A stretch of DNA of 64,000 nt from Armillaria gallica. Its lineage: Eukaryota > Basidiomycota > Agaricomycetes > Agaricales > Physalacriaceae. The position numbers and the translations under genes were made by a program. Of the stretch, positions 1 through 11,076 are shown one piece after another. The stretch lies in contig JBANDB010000020.1 in the NCBI GenBank assembly GCA_037576215.1, forward strand, positions 1,240,001 through 1,304,000, in the 5' to 3' direction. Below the pieces are notes generated by a model, which saw only the letters and a list, made by a program, of their open reading frames with translations, had not been told where the DNA came from and ran no database searches. How positions within the stretch are numbered: position 1 is the stretch's first letter; each line of letters opens with the position of its first letter.

Positions 1-605
1 AAACTACATCTGGTATGTTGCGCTCGTTTTTTCAATCGTATACTGAATAATCTTAAAATCTCGAAAGCAAGTGTTTCCCTGATCGCGGGTATCGTTCGTC
101 AGCAGATTCCTGGTGACTGTCATGCTGTGCACGTTGACGTTGAATAGCGGTTGAGGGTGCTAACGACATTGAGCCACCGTTGAGCTGAGATTTGTTTCTT
201 TGCAGCCGGACGGGGGTCGACCAACACGTGGTTCGAGTGCGTATCGCTTTGCTCAAACTCACTTTATCCTGATTTCTTTTACGTCGCATACTTAGTCGTG
301 TTCGAGCTGAATGGGGAGCGGTTAGAGGACATATCTTTAGTCGGTCTGGACATCATTAGCGCCCTTTTTGCATTATAGAGGCGAAATGATACGTGTGTTA
401 TATATAACATCGAGTGTGGACTTCGATTTGATGATGCTCGACAACGGTGAAAAATACTATCCTCCCAAGAATCGAAGCACTAACTGGGAATCCAACCCAA
501 GGCTACTGCAGCTCAGCTGTTACACCGCTTAAGTGTTTTGTACTCTTGCGGGTGATGTACCTCTGCGGGAGGAAGTCGAAAATCTAGCAGGCGCATGATC
601 ATCGA
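1..605 (+). repeat. Dispersed repeat R1, copy a (cut by window edge)
   Basis: This stretch matches 21866-22455 in the same orientation over nearly its whole length. Shared landmarks include ACATCTGGTATGTTGCGCTC near the start and CCCAAGGCTACTGCAG near the end. The copies differ by scattered substitutions and small indels, so the duplication is not recent. No long reading frame is shared. A tRNA-like B box is clear in copy b and eroded here. It may be the end of a larger element lying left of the window. Confidence 0.75.
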
Positions 606-628
606 AGCATCAGCAAAACCAAGGATTG

Positions 629-1070
629 GTCTTACCCAGCTTGGTCTTTTTTTAGCTATCTTTCCACCGCTTTATCTTCGGTGATCGAGTCTTGGTCTTG
701 GCAAACCGGTCTTCGGTATCTTTCGGATCTTATCATTGGGGCGGTCTCTTTCAAATGACCGCGCATTTGGCATGTTTTCAGACTGAAACTGGAGCAATGT
801 GCTTGTATTGTATTGATAAACTTCAAGTTATGAGCAGAGTATCTCAGGGAATCCCGGTATGACAACAATGCCATTTGTGTAAGAATAGTGCATAGACAAA
901 CTGAGGAAACAGTGGAAATGAATGCCCATGCATACCCGGCATGACAAGACTATTGGGCCAGGGACCAGTGGTAGATGGCGGAATAGCAAAACAGCAGAAC
1001 AGCATCGAAAAATTTGCTAAGTTCTTTCACAATACGCGTTCTCACCCCTATGTATGACGCATATCTTAAT
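629..1070. repeat. Dispersed repeat R2, copy a
   Basis: Similar to 45465-45900. Both share the block GATCGAGTCTTGGTCTTGGC, a GCGGTCTCTTTCAA block downstream, and later AGCGGAATAGCA and AAGTTCTTT blocks in the same order. On the minus strand copy b reads as a lysine-rich peptide (SPKKKRQKDDQNKT); here the frame is interrupted. It is probably a fragment of a gene carried by a mobile element. No family was recognised. Confidence 0.55.
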
Positions 1071-1140
1071 GAAATTTCGGACCGGATCTACCAGCGACGC
1101 ATCGAGATTATGATGTCCCCCTGAGCAGTCTGTACATTCG

Positions 1141-3969
1141 GTGAGTTCCCCCGTCCTCATCCTTCAAAACTAATAATACTTTAATTTATATAGGATATTG
1201 CATTGAATATCGTTCCCATCCGACGTAGGCACGCTAGGAAAGAAGGGAGGAATAGTTTCCATCAGCGAGTGGGAGGTAAGTGTTACACCCTTCCATGTTG
1301 CGGCACCTCCGAATAACTACTTCTGAGGATAGCGTCGAGCTTGCGTATGTTGATGGGTGAGAAGACGTCGTCTCCCCGGTGTCGTATTCAGGCTTCAAGG
1401 CCATAGATACCTCTTGGCCTCAAAGTAACACACATGTTCCAACACTCAAATGCACCAGGTCAGGCTCCTCCAGAGCGGTGATAGCTGCGCGTAATTGATC
1501 GCATGATGCGCCGCTCACCCAAGAAATTTTGTTTCAATCTTGGAAGTTCGTCTCGAGGTGCGTATGGAGTCCTGCTATAATAGCTCTCATTCACTGTGTT
1601 AGTGTAGGACTCGGAGTTGAAGAAGGGGACGAGGCTGGAATTCATGCCCCTCAATATGCGGTATCAATTCTGCTGCTTTACGAACGACAGTACAGCACTC
1701 GTTAATTCAATAAGGTGCTCTTGAAGATACGAGCTATTTTCCGCATTCCAAATTGTTCGGGATAATTTTTTTTTTTTCTTTTCGTTTAGCCGATGTTCTC
1801 TTTGATGACAGGAACCGGAGGTGAATGTTCGTGTCTGCATTGGACTTGAGTGAATTGGAAGAAGGATATGAAAGCGAAGGGGGATTCGGTGAGTATTTCT
1901 TATCATTCCCTCTTCCTTCCTCTTTCCCTCTTCTCATCCTTCTTCTTACTATCACTCCAGCCATTGCAGAGTACCTCTTGCAATTACTGAGACGGTTGTC
2001 TGTGATGTTCTCGACGTTGTACGCGTTCTCCTCGAGCTGGACGCGTTTGATCTCGTGATCGTCCTCAGTTGCCTTTTTTGGGATGGGTTTGTCCTTTCTC
2101 TTACCGTCACCGTCACCACGAGGAGCTGACTGTGGGTGCTTTTCTTTTTTTGTTTTCATTTTTTCTGACGTCGCACAGGTCTTTTTCAACGCCTATCGTT
2201 CCATCAATTCGGTAAGGATTTCGATTCAAAGCCTTGAGTTTTTTACTGACTGATTTTTTTCCAGCTAATCGAGCCTTATTGGGAGACGCGAATGATTAAC
2301 TGGACGCAGACACAGTAAGCTGACTTTCCCCCATATTCACTCGTGAGCTCGCTGAATGATTCTTCAGATAACGGCTCTGATGTTGAGGATGACATTGAGT
2401 ACGAGGTACGTCGGTGCAATGCGTTGTCTGTTTATACTAACGACGTTCCAGAGTCAAGCACCCACTGAGTGACTCTCACGATGGTACGATGAGGAACTAG
2501 TTGGCGGATGGGAAACTCTGATGTACTGTTTAGGTGTGTATAGCTTCTTTTCCCGCCTCTCCTCCCACTAATGCGACCTTGTTGGCTATAAGAAGTTTGT
2601 CGGAACGTCAAGAAGAAGACGAAGACGAAGCCAGCGAGCAGGATAGGATTTAGAATTGACGGAAGCAGCTGGATGCTAGGATGTACTCGCGGTGACGGGG
2701 TACATTGCCTAATCCGTTCAATTTTTCTGTCCAGCTTACTTTCCGTGTAGAGCTTGGAGCGGAAACGAGGTTTCGCCTTCCACAAATGGGGCTCCGGCTA
2801 CGGCCTTCACCTACACGCAACGATAGGAACGTCGACGCTGGCGGGAGACGGGGGGATGTCGACAGGAAGAATGGCAAACTAGTGGATATGCCTCGAGGTG
2901 GTTTGAACCCCAGCTGGAATGGAACCGAGGGGAAATTGAATGGTAGCAGGCGTGTCAGCCGTTTCGTCTCTTTGTCACTGCTCGAGCGCTCACTCTTCCT
3001 AGATTTCTTACTCTGGCTGGTTCACGAGCTATGATCACGTCGCCTGATTCCAGAGACGTCCCAAGTGCAGCGCTCAGCTCACGAACTCGCCGCCACCGTG
3101 GTACTCAAACGTAGAAAGTTGGGCGGCGTAGGGGAATTGCTTAGATGGAAGAGGAAGGTTTTTGGCGCAGAATGTCGGAGCACGGTGAGCTGAAATTTTC
3201 GCTTATGACGATAGGGCTTCGTAACTGATCTTTCTTCAGATTAAACGAAGCTTTAGATTATCAAGGCAAAGGGAAAAAGCTGGAAGACGGTATGTGACCC
3301 CGATTCCATATCCACTTTCTCTCCTAACGCGCCGTTCTTGACTGAAGGACACGGGCACGGGGACGACGGTACAGCGACCAGCGAACACACATTGACGAAG
3401 GGATTTCCGCCCATCGTCGTCGATATCAATGAGCTCTTGTCCTCTGGCCGTGTACATGAACTTGTCACATCGGTTGACAGTATGTGGAAATGCGAACTTG
3501 TCGATCTCATTACAGGTTCACCAACTCCCTCGTCGCAGATTAATTTGTCCTGTCTCAGGCGTCCTCCGCCATGGTTCGCCTTTACCTGGATGTACGCGTT
3601 CCTGCTCATCGAGTCGCCCTTACCTACCCTTTCGTGGGAGTGCAACCCCGCCAATGGGGGGGGGGATAGAAACAGCTCTGTTCATGACGGACTGACGTGG
3701 TTGAACAGCAGAATCATGGTTGCACATAAAGAGAATATGGACGACGTCCTCAACGTCATCGTGGCACATCTTACTGAGTTGCCACTGCTTGGAGAACCCA
3801 ACCCATTTTCCTCATTCAATAGCGAGGTCATGTGTACCAGTGGGTCTCTATTGACTCTCCCCTGGCTAAAAATTGAGCATCCCCGCTTCCCAGCAGTATC
3901 CTAATAAAGTTCTTAGATTCAAATGCCGACTCTGCAGCCATTGATAATTCACGCTCTTCTGGTGTCTAG
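1141..3969 (+). pseudogene. Decayed or uncertain intron-rich plus-strand gene
   Basis: I do not recognise the product. The plus strand shows a run of well-formed fungal introns with GT donors, CTRAY-type branch sites and pyrimidine-AG acceptors: 1141-1193, 1276-1327, 1889-1960, 2212-2264, 2315-2367, 2406-2451, 3185-3239, 3290-3347 and 3972-4030. The best coding stretch joins across 3185-3239 and 3290-3347 and includes LNEALDYQGKGKKLED followed by GFPPIVVDINELLSSG. A possible last exon reads DSNADSAAIDNSRSSGV and stops at 3967-3969. Some predicted junctions create stops (for example after 2315-2367), so this may be one broken gene or remains of two. It converges on the KAPA synthase gene. Minus-strand frames over the same region cross these introns and are taken as shadows. 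Confidence 0.35.
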
Positions 3970-4093
3970 AGGTAAGCCATGTTCTATTTTCTATACATGT
4001 TCAACGTTATCGACATGCTGTCACAAATAGAACATACGCATTAACCCATGAATACTACCTTGTGTCTTCACCTCGGTACTCCGTGCCAAACCT

Positions 4094-5518
4094 TCACAGC
4101 ATCGCCCTTGGACTATGCTCAGGCATAGCGCTGACTTCTGTATTCTTCGAATACCAGTGGGACATCACCCAATCCAAGAGGATAGCAATGAATGTGTCGA
4201 TATCACTGAACGTGTTGTCGGCATGAATCACCACTCGAATGCGCTCCTGGCCCTTCGGTACGATGGGGAAAGGAATCGCTTGGGCGACGTATCCTTTTGA
4301 TTTGAGATATTCCGCGAGCTTCAGCGACTGGCTCGTTAGCAGGGGAAATATTGGCGAGACAAGGGGGTCTTTACTTCTATCGGCCGCACACATAGCCAGG
4401 ACAGATTCTGGAATGCCCTTCAAAGCTAGTCGAAGTTTGGTAGCGAAGTACTGGCTGCACTCATAAACTTGCTTTCGGAGCTATAACGTAGGTTGTTAGC
4501 TTTCTTTAAAAAGGTCGGGACCATGATGCTCACCATATCATCTTCAGGGCCCGAAATGAGGTCGAACGTGCTATCAAGTGGAGATGGGGCATTAATGTCG
4601 TGTAGATTAGCGGCCGAGCATAATTGACAAGGTACTTCCGGACAATTGGGGACGTGAGGATGACGGCTAATGATGTGGTTCAGGTCACTATAAAGTCTAC
4701 ACAAAGACGAAAGAGGGCTTACCTCCCATCAAGCCTCTATCTTTGCCGAATGTGTGAAGGACCGTGTCTACCTTGTCCTGCAATCCTAGATCACCCACAT
4801 AGCCTCGCCCCATCGAACCATACAATCCGGTGGTATGCGCCTCATCGACGACCATATGACAATACGCCTTCGGTATATGACGATGGAGGCTCTCGATGAT
4901 CTGTGGTAAAGGAGAGAAATCCCCACCCATACTGTACAAGCTTTCCACTACTACAAATACTGTCGACTTCCCAGCCAAAATCTCTGGGCGTTTCCTCAAG
5001 AGCCCTGCTATGCAGCTCTCGAAGGACACAACAGAGTTGTGGGAGAAGGGGTAGGCGTTACGCGTCCACGCTGCCGCGATTCCGTCCCTCACTGACGCGT
5101 GGATGAGTTCATCGAAGACGATGATGTCCTCTGCCTGGGGTACACACCCGAAAAACGCGACGTTCGCGTCATAGCCGGATGAGAACATGAGGGCTGCGGA
5201 GGTGTTGACGTGGGACTGGAGGCATGCTATTAGATCCCCACATCCCTCGGGGAGATACTTCTCCGTCTCTGCATGACTTGGGCTGTTCCCGTTTAGCAGA
5301 CGGGAACCGGTAGAGCCAAGCAGTTTTTTCGATGGAATGAGCGCGTCGAGGACATTGCTGTTCAGCTGAGGATTGGTGGTAATGGAAAGGTAGTCGTTGG
5401 AGAAGAAGTCGGGAACTTTGGTTGATACCGCTGGGTGAAGAAGGTCAAGCACTGGCATGCCAATTTTGGCCCGTTTGTCGAGGCTCTTTTGCAGCGAGAT
5501 CTCGAGTGCGGTATTCAT
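4094..5518 (-). CDS. 8-amino-7-oxononanoate (KAPA) synthase-like alpha-oxoamine synthase, PLP-dependent; one apparent frameshift
   Basis: Fold-type I PLP enzymes of this family condense an amino acid with an acyl-CoA; the biotin-pathway member joins alanine and pimeloyl-CoA. Visible motifs are FFSNDYLS near the N-terminus, GSTGSRLLNGNSPSHAETE, SSGYDANVAFF, VVDEAHTTGLYGSMGRG (PLP-binding Asp and His) and HTFGKDRGLMGG with the Schiff-base lysine. Exons read 5518-4723, 4666-4534 and 4480-4094; introns are 4722-4667 and 4533-4481. Exon 2 carries VRKYLVNYARPLIYTT and exon 3 LRKQVYECSQYFATKL, then a normal C-terminus to the stop. I start at the ATG at 5518 because family similarity begins there; an upstream in-frame ATG at 5626 adds unrelated residues. 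Exon 2 is one base out of frame between YTT and STFDLI (about 4580-4600), so the gene is either freshly broken or carries a sequence error. No other biotin genes lie nearby, so substrate is inferred only from family resemblance. Confidence 0.78.
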
Positions 5519-5882
5519 GGCGAGCGGATAGTGAGGTAGGCATTGTAGTGAACTCCGTATTTGTAGTGTCACCTCATTTTCTAGGTTCACCAACACAGAA
5601 AAAGAAATGATCGCAGTGACCATCAAACAACCAATTGGTGTTCCCGGGCATCAGTGATGAAGCATATGTTTGGGATGCGATAAGGAAAAGTTTTACTATG
5701 CTGAAATATGGACATGATGAGATGATATTGGGAGACTCGCAGATACCCGAGCTGATTTGTATATTCGTTCTATCTTCTGATCTTTACTTGAATCTTATAC
5801 ACTCTGCAACTTATGGTTACCAGGGTTGCGTTGATCAGAAAAACTTTCTTTTGCCCCCAAGAAAGTTCCATCTGCTTCAAAC

Positions 5883-6063
5883 TGTAAGGTATGCGAGCTT
5901 CTCATGGCGGACAATTAGTCGCCGTTGGATTCTCAAATCGATCTACTTACGTGTTGACTTATTTCCGAGGGGATTTTATAGTTAGTCCCCATGTTGCGTT
6001 TACCACAGATGTAACCCATTTTTGCTACTCACTTCATTTGAGTTCAGCCCCGCGATTCTAACA
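5883..6063. mobile_element. Solo LTR, family S, 181 bp
   Basis: The segment begins TGTAAGG, ends TCTAACA, and is flanked on both sides by the 5-bp duplication CAAAC (5878-5882 and 6064-6068). A second copy at 29601-29805 has its own duplication. No internal retrotransposon domain lies beside it, so it is a solo LTR left by LTR-LTR recombination, from a family distinct from the 398-bp gypsy LTRs at 15-21 kb. Confidence 0.85.
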
Positions 6064-6331
6064 CAAACCGTGGAATATCAGACTGAGGCTGTGCCGTGAC
6101 AACTTCGTGGGGTATGCAGAGGACGAATCCGTTGAAAGAGGAGGATCAGCGATTCACGAACGATGGCATTGGTGAGGTGCTTTCAAGGGACGAGGGCAAG
6201 ATAGGGGCCAACGAAGGTGCTTCAACTACATAAGCAAGGTACGTCGATTATGAACATCACTCCGTCCCACCATCTCACTCTTGGCGCAGATCCACTCCCT
6301 TCCGACTGGTTACGCCTCCCTCGGTCGACAG
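6064..6331. other. Unassigned spacer
   Basis: Nothing recognisable between the solo LTR and repeat R5a. Confidence 0.4.
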
Positions 6332-8240
6332 AATACCAGCCCACGTCGAAGAATCCCTCTCCCTTGACTTATGTGACGCGCACCCTGCATTGGTGTCAAG
6401 TCTATCCTGCGCCTACTATTTGCCTACTCGCTCATCATACATGAGGATCTATCTATAGTACATGCATCCGACTTCTGACTCGTCTCCATGTCTACTAAAG
6501 TAACACTTTGCCATCGACGATCTCCGGCACTGCCACAAGGCCTGACACTCTCAGCCCGCCCTCCCATCCGCCGTCCCTCCCAGACCTGACTCCCGTGTTG
6601 TCTAGCCAGTCTCTCCCTCCGCCTACTCCCGTCCATCTACAGTTCCTCGTGCAGGAGATGGCGCCGACTTGGCTTCGTAGTTCGACCTGGGGATGCAGGG
6701 AACGGTCATGCGTACTCGTGCGACAGAGGTATCGGGGATGGCGGACTGTGTCCAGTTGGAATTGCGTCTAGACCCTTTTGATTGTTCATTACATCATGAC
6801 GAACTCAGAGATCATTTAATTCACTCGAAGTTGGGAGGTCTGAGGTACACTCCTGGGCCCAAAGGAAATCGGCGCTCAGGAAATCAGGCGGAAATGATTT
6901 ACCGAGCTGCAAAAGTTTCCTCAGATACATTTCCAGCTCCGGTGATCCATGTTCTGGGACAGTGATCGAGGGACATTGTAAATAGCTCGTTACTGACCCT
7001 GTCATTGACAAAATTGTGGTCGTATTGTTCAGAGAGCATGTGCGTCTACGATGATTTGCCTCTATCTCCGTTGCTAGCAGAGCCTCTACTACTGTTTGTT
7101 TATCCCCCGCTCTGGGGAGATCCCTTCGGCTGATGAGCCATACCTCCTCCAGCATTGGGAGCACCTAAGGAAGTGGCGGTCTGCTTTCCTTGAGAGTCGC
7201 ATCTGTGACGCGCCGTATGATGTTAGCTCATCTTTCGCGCAGTGTAGTGTCCACATACCCTGATTCGCAGTCTGCTGAACTCCTAGGGGAAATGTACTCA
7301 TTGGTCAAAGCAGAGAGGCATAAACGAATAAGGTGCAAACCTCAGTAGTCTCCTGTGAACGCCACCGTGAGGATGAATGCGGAAACAAGATATGAAAAGA
7401 ATACACACATGTTGTGGCGAGCGCGGTACATAATGGGAGACTGATGTTACTAGAATCAGACCGCCTATTCTTATACTTTATGCTAATACTTCCATTCCCT
7501 ATTTCTGAATCGCAGGATAGATCAATAAGTTGCTATGATCCACCGTCGTGTCTGAATGCAACTGTGAGAAACCGCGTTGGGCGGCGAAGTAACGATATAT
7601 GCTTCCGAGTATCGGAATTAATCTATGAACGCAGGATCTCAATTCATTTTGTAGGTTGACGCTTCAATCTCAATCAGGAAGCCAGGTGGGAGTCCGTGGT
7701 CAGCAACCCTGCATTCTGCGTGATAGACGCACTGTGATCATCATCGGCTCTTCGCGTTCCCATTGCTCGTGATGGTGGCCTAGCGATGGCCACTGTACTC
7801 TTACCCTCAACGCTTTTCATTGGCTCGTAACGGCGCGGCAAATACGATATATCACAAACATATCCCAAACGTATCTATCCCAGTCTTAACAAGAGGTAAT
7901 CGCATACAGAACTTGATGAGCGAGCATAAGGCGAGGGACAGCTGTTAGTATTATCCGTTGATGTTAAATGCATCCAGTTTTTCTTTCAGGAAAGAAAACA
8001 TATCCTCCTAAAAATACTTGTGAATCATTCATGAGCCGTGTATGAGGACACGGAATAATGGCCCAGGTCGCTATTGAGGGTTCGATTCCCGATATGATTT
8101 AGTCTAGTGTCGCATGTAATTCATATCTACCGTCGGTACTACACAACGAGCAGCTGTTATTTTCCCTAGTGATGTGTTTCATTTTCAGTGCTCCAGCTGC
8201 ACTGTCCGGCATTTACGGCTTTTAAATAATGAAACACGGC
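6332..8240. repeat. Gene-like dispersed repeat R5, copy a
   Basis: Nearly 1.9 kb matching 54612-57255 (copy b, interrupted) and, for its right half, 57868-58740 (copy c). Minus-strand frames are conserved between a and b, including a 56-nt intron-like segment at 7203-7258 with a GTATGT donor, GCTAAC branch site and CACAG acceptor. After it, one frame reads GAPNAGGGMAHQPKGSPQSG; here it meets a TAA near 7100, while copy b reads through. This suggests a duplicated protein gene now decaying, possibly carried in a mobile unit. I do not recognise the protein. The right end contains a tRNA-like promoter pair (8059-8090). Confidence 0.65.
8059..8096 (+). other. tRNA-like A/B box pair in repeat R5
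   Basis: TGGCCCAGGTCG at 8059-8070 resembles a pol III A box and GGGTTCGATTCCC at 8078-8090 is a strong B box. The boxes are too close together for a working tRNA. Equivalent sequence recurs at 33655-33667 and, degraded, near 58540. Probably a SINE head or tRNA relic. Confidence 0.5.
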
Positions 8241-9648
8241 TCTCTACGTTTAATCGCGTCTGCTCGTGGGAGTCACATGATAAATGCATGACCATTTCTC
8301 AGCCGCTCGCGCCTCAAGGTAATTTAAACTCAGATAAACCAGTCTAGTCACGGCCGTGTGTATGGTCGTACTCATGGAGCTGGGCTTGGTAGGTCAGATT
8401 AGCATAAAACTATACTATATAGTCATTATTTAAAATGTACCTAGCTTATCTTCTGACACACCTCAACATCGTCACCCTCGTTGAAGAACCCTTTCTCACT
8501 GTAAAGAAGCGCCCGTGCAATTGCGTCATCATTTCCAAGGACACAAGAGCGCCTCTAAATTGTTCCGGAAAAAATGGTAACGAATGGTATTACCTTGTAC
8601 TTGGCTTCCGAGCCCGAAAGATAGCCCGAATTTTACTCCACAGAAATTCAGGTCAACATTGCGTATACATGGCCGTCAATACGGGTTAGTGGACCCGGAC
8701 CGAGGTAGGTAGGTAGGTAGTTCCTGTCGTCCACTGGCATCCACACCTGCAACATCTCAATTATCACTTCCCTGACTATCAGCGCCACCGGGGGTAGCCG
8801 TATTTCGGGGCTGACCGTACATAAGTTTTTCACTTCTTGCATAGCGAAGCGTCTCTATCTATGCGGCAAGTAGAGCTCGAAATATTGAATGGTTTGCGGA
8901 TATTTCGTTACGCTTTGGAGCTCCTTGGTAATGGGTAAATCACATACATTGGTTGCGAGTCGTGAACGTCGCTTGACTCTCCTTAGTGGATGGTCACGAC
9001 CGCTATGACAGATGTCGAATTACGAGTCGACTAGACAAATATTGACTCACCCGGATGGAAAGACTCGGAGGGGGAAATGATGCGATCAGCGAAAATAGAA
9101 GGAGTGTGACCGACCGTGACTTTCATCGGGTTTAAAGGGACTTTACACAAGGGTAATTGGTAAGCGAGTACGTGAACCTCCCGGCTTATAACCCTCATGT
9201 CTGCCACGCAGGCATCGTCTTTCCGCATCTGGGCGCGTATCCGCTTCTTAGCGCGTAGTTTGCCTCACTGTGAGGAGTACTTCACTTGTGAGACAATTTC
9301 CCTTTTACAGCTGTGACCGACAGTGACTTTCAATATGAAATGTTCACTCAGGGCATCGGAACTACCACGGTCCGAAGAACCGAGTATTGATCGAGTGGCT
9401 GTGCCGCTTCTTTCGTAGCCTTTTACCACCACCACCGCCACGATTCTGCCCATCGACGCTCTCAATGGCCTTCTCGTGGGTGAAAACTGGTATGTAATAA
9501 TTATTTCTATTCTTAATGTTCTTTTTAGATCTTTTCAACGCACACGATATTTATTCACACTTAATATCTTTAATCCATCAGGGTATTCACTATCGGTCGC
9601 CATCTGCAAACAGGAGGCTATTAATAGCTGGAAATGAACGACAACCAA
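8241..9648. other. No gene recognised; short GGTA microsatellite
   Basis: Only short scattered frames. A GGTA tandem repeat sits at about 8704-8721. No splice-supported coding or terminal repeats seen. Confidence 0.4.
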
Positions 9649-9671
9649 CGACGACGACGACGACGACGACG
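9649..9671. repeat. (ACG)n microsatellite
   Basis: About seven uninterrupted ACG triplets. Confidence 0.9.
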
Positions 9672-9704
9672 GGGGCAGGGGTGATTTTACTGTGAAGCGG
9701 AGCC

Positions 9705-10286
9705 GTGGCAATGCATGGGGAAGGCCTATCGCAGAAGGAGAATGTGGATAGAAGACACTGGAAGGCGGGAGAGGACGAGCGGAACAGCAGGACAGTAGTC
9801 AGGATCCCGACGGTGGATGACGATGAAGACGGTGACGCCCTTTTGGCCGTTGAGGGAGGGATTGAGGACGCAGTGAATGCACCCAGCATTACGCCCCTAC
9901 GGATGAAGCCAACATCGGCGTTGCATGATCACGCACCCCGTCTTCATGTACCCCACGTTTATCGCGTGGGGGAACATGATTCTGTCGTGTGCGAGCTCCC
10001 CCAATGTCCTCATCGCCGCGCGTCGCTACCCAATCCTCTGCCCGCCCCTTCCGCTCTATCACTATCCTACGGCCTGGCCACCACCACCAGGATGTCACCA
10101 ACACTGTTTTATACACCGGGGAACACGATAGTGAGGTCCTTTTTCACCTCAGATCTCGCCATTTCTGTCAAAGCTGCACCGACCCCTCCCTGGCCTTCAT
10201 TTCCATCCCAACGACGCCCTGACCGCCACGACTACCCTGCGACGGTCCGTTTGGACATTCAGGATGTTAATACCGAATTAAAATGA
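9705..10286 (+). pseudogene. Coding repeat R6, copy a: 193-residue unrecognised frame
   Basis: An open frame of 193 residues. Its amino-acid sequence is echoed in order by minus-strand frames at 43957-44618: RTVVRIPTVDDDEDGDALL against GRIKIGTLTPNDSDNEYTLL, then PTSALHDHAPRLHVPHVYRV against PTSALPHSTHVLHTPQGCVS, then KAAPTPPWPS against KWAPTPPWPS. Similarity over so long a stretch in matching frames suggests it once encoded protein. No domain, signal peptide or membrane segment was recognised. The frame may now be open by chance or only partly functional; both copies look like relics. Confidence 0.4.
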
Positions 10287-10403
10287 CGTTATAACATTAC
10301 TTAATCTCGAGTCAATGTTATTTAAAAAAATTTAAATGCACAACTCCCATGTTGGACTTCGGACTCGTATCTGCCGTGCTCGCAACGGCCCACTTCAGCT
10401 AAG

Positions 10404-11076
10404 TACTATCGATCACCTAGAAGTGCAACCGAAAATGTTCACCTGTAGCGTTTACATCAATTCTTCATCGCTCCTCTAGAAATTTTGTAGACCTCACCTT
10501 TATTTACTATATTTTCATTACACGAAGTCTTGGATTTTTTCGTGGTCGCTAATACTGATGCCGTCTGGGTGGTCAAAATAGCAGGGAAGTGCAACTGTGA
10601 CGGAATGTGACCCGAAATGCCGATGCTGCCGGTACACCGCAGTCGTGACAAAATAGTGACCGGCTGGTCCCGGCTCAAGCCCTAGAGCCGCTGAGCCTGT
10701 CACGCCGGATTGCACTTCTGCCTGTGCACACTTGACTTCGGATCTGTTCCCTTTTATTTTTTCATCAAAAGACTCTGATAGCACATACAAAGTTCCTTTA
10801 AATCTTTCAGAACGGCTCGAAATCTCACTTTGTCGATACGAGGCAAGAACACGATGTGCAACTCATTTCTGAGCCAATTTGGCGTGATGTAGAAATTCCT
10901 GATTATAATCATCACAACCGAATACCATTCTGATTTGACAGACTTATAAATATTATATATAGGTACTCCAAAATAAAATTACAGGAGGAACAGGTAATAA
11001 TTGCGGCCTGTAGGAGGTTGACATTGGCGAAAGTTGCACTTCTGACCGGAGTTGCACTTCCCATCGATCGATAGTA
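10404..11076. mobile_element. Candidate MITE with GAAGTGCAAC subterminal repeats
   Basis: TACTATCGATC at 10404-10414 is mirrored by GATCGATAGTA at 11066-11076, and the decamer GAAGTGCAAC recurs inside both ends and internally (10420, about 10587, 10707, 11033 and 11051, either strand). The outermost TA could be the target duplication of a Tc1/mariner-type element. No coding capacity. The termini are imperfect, so exact ends are uncertain. Confidence 0.5.

Noticed and set aside
1734..2189. 151-codon minus-strand frame
   Set aside because: It runs through a clear plus-strand intron (1889-1960) and other splice signals; lysine/arginine richness comes from reading the complement of pyrimidine tracts.
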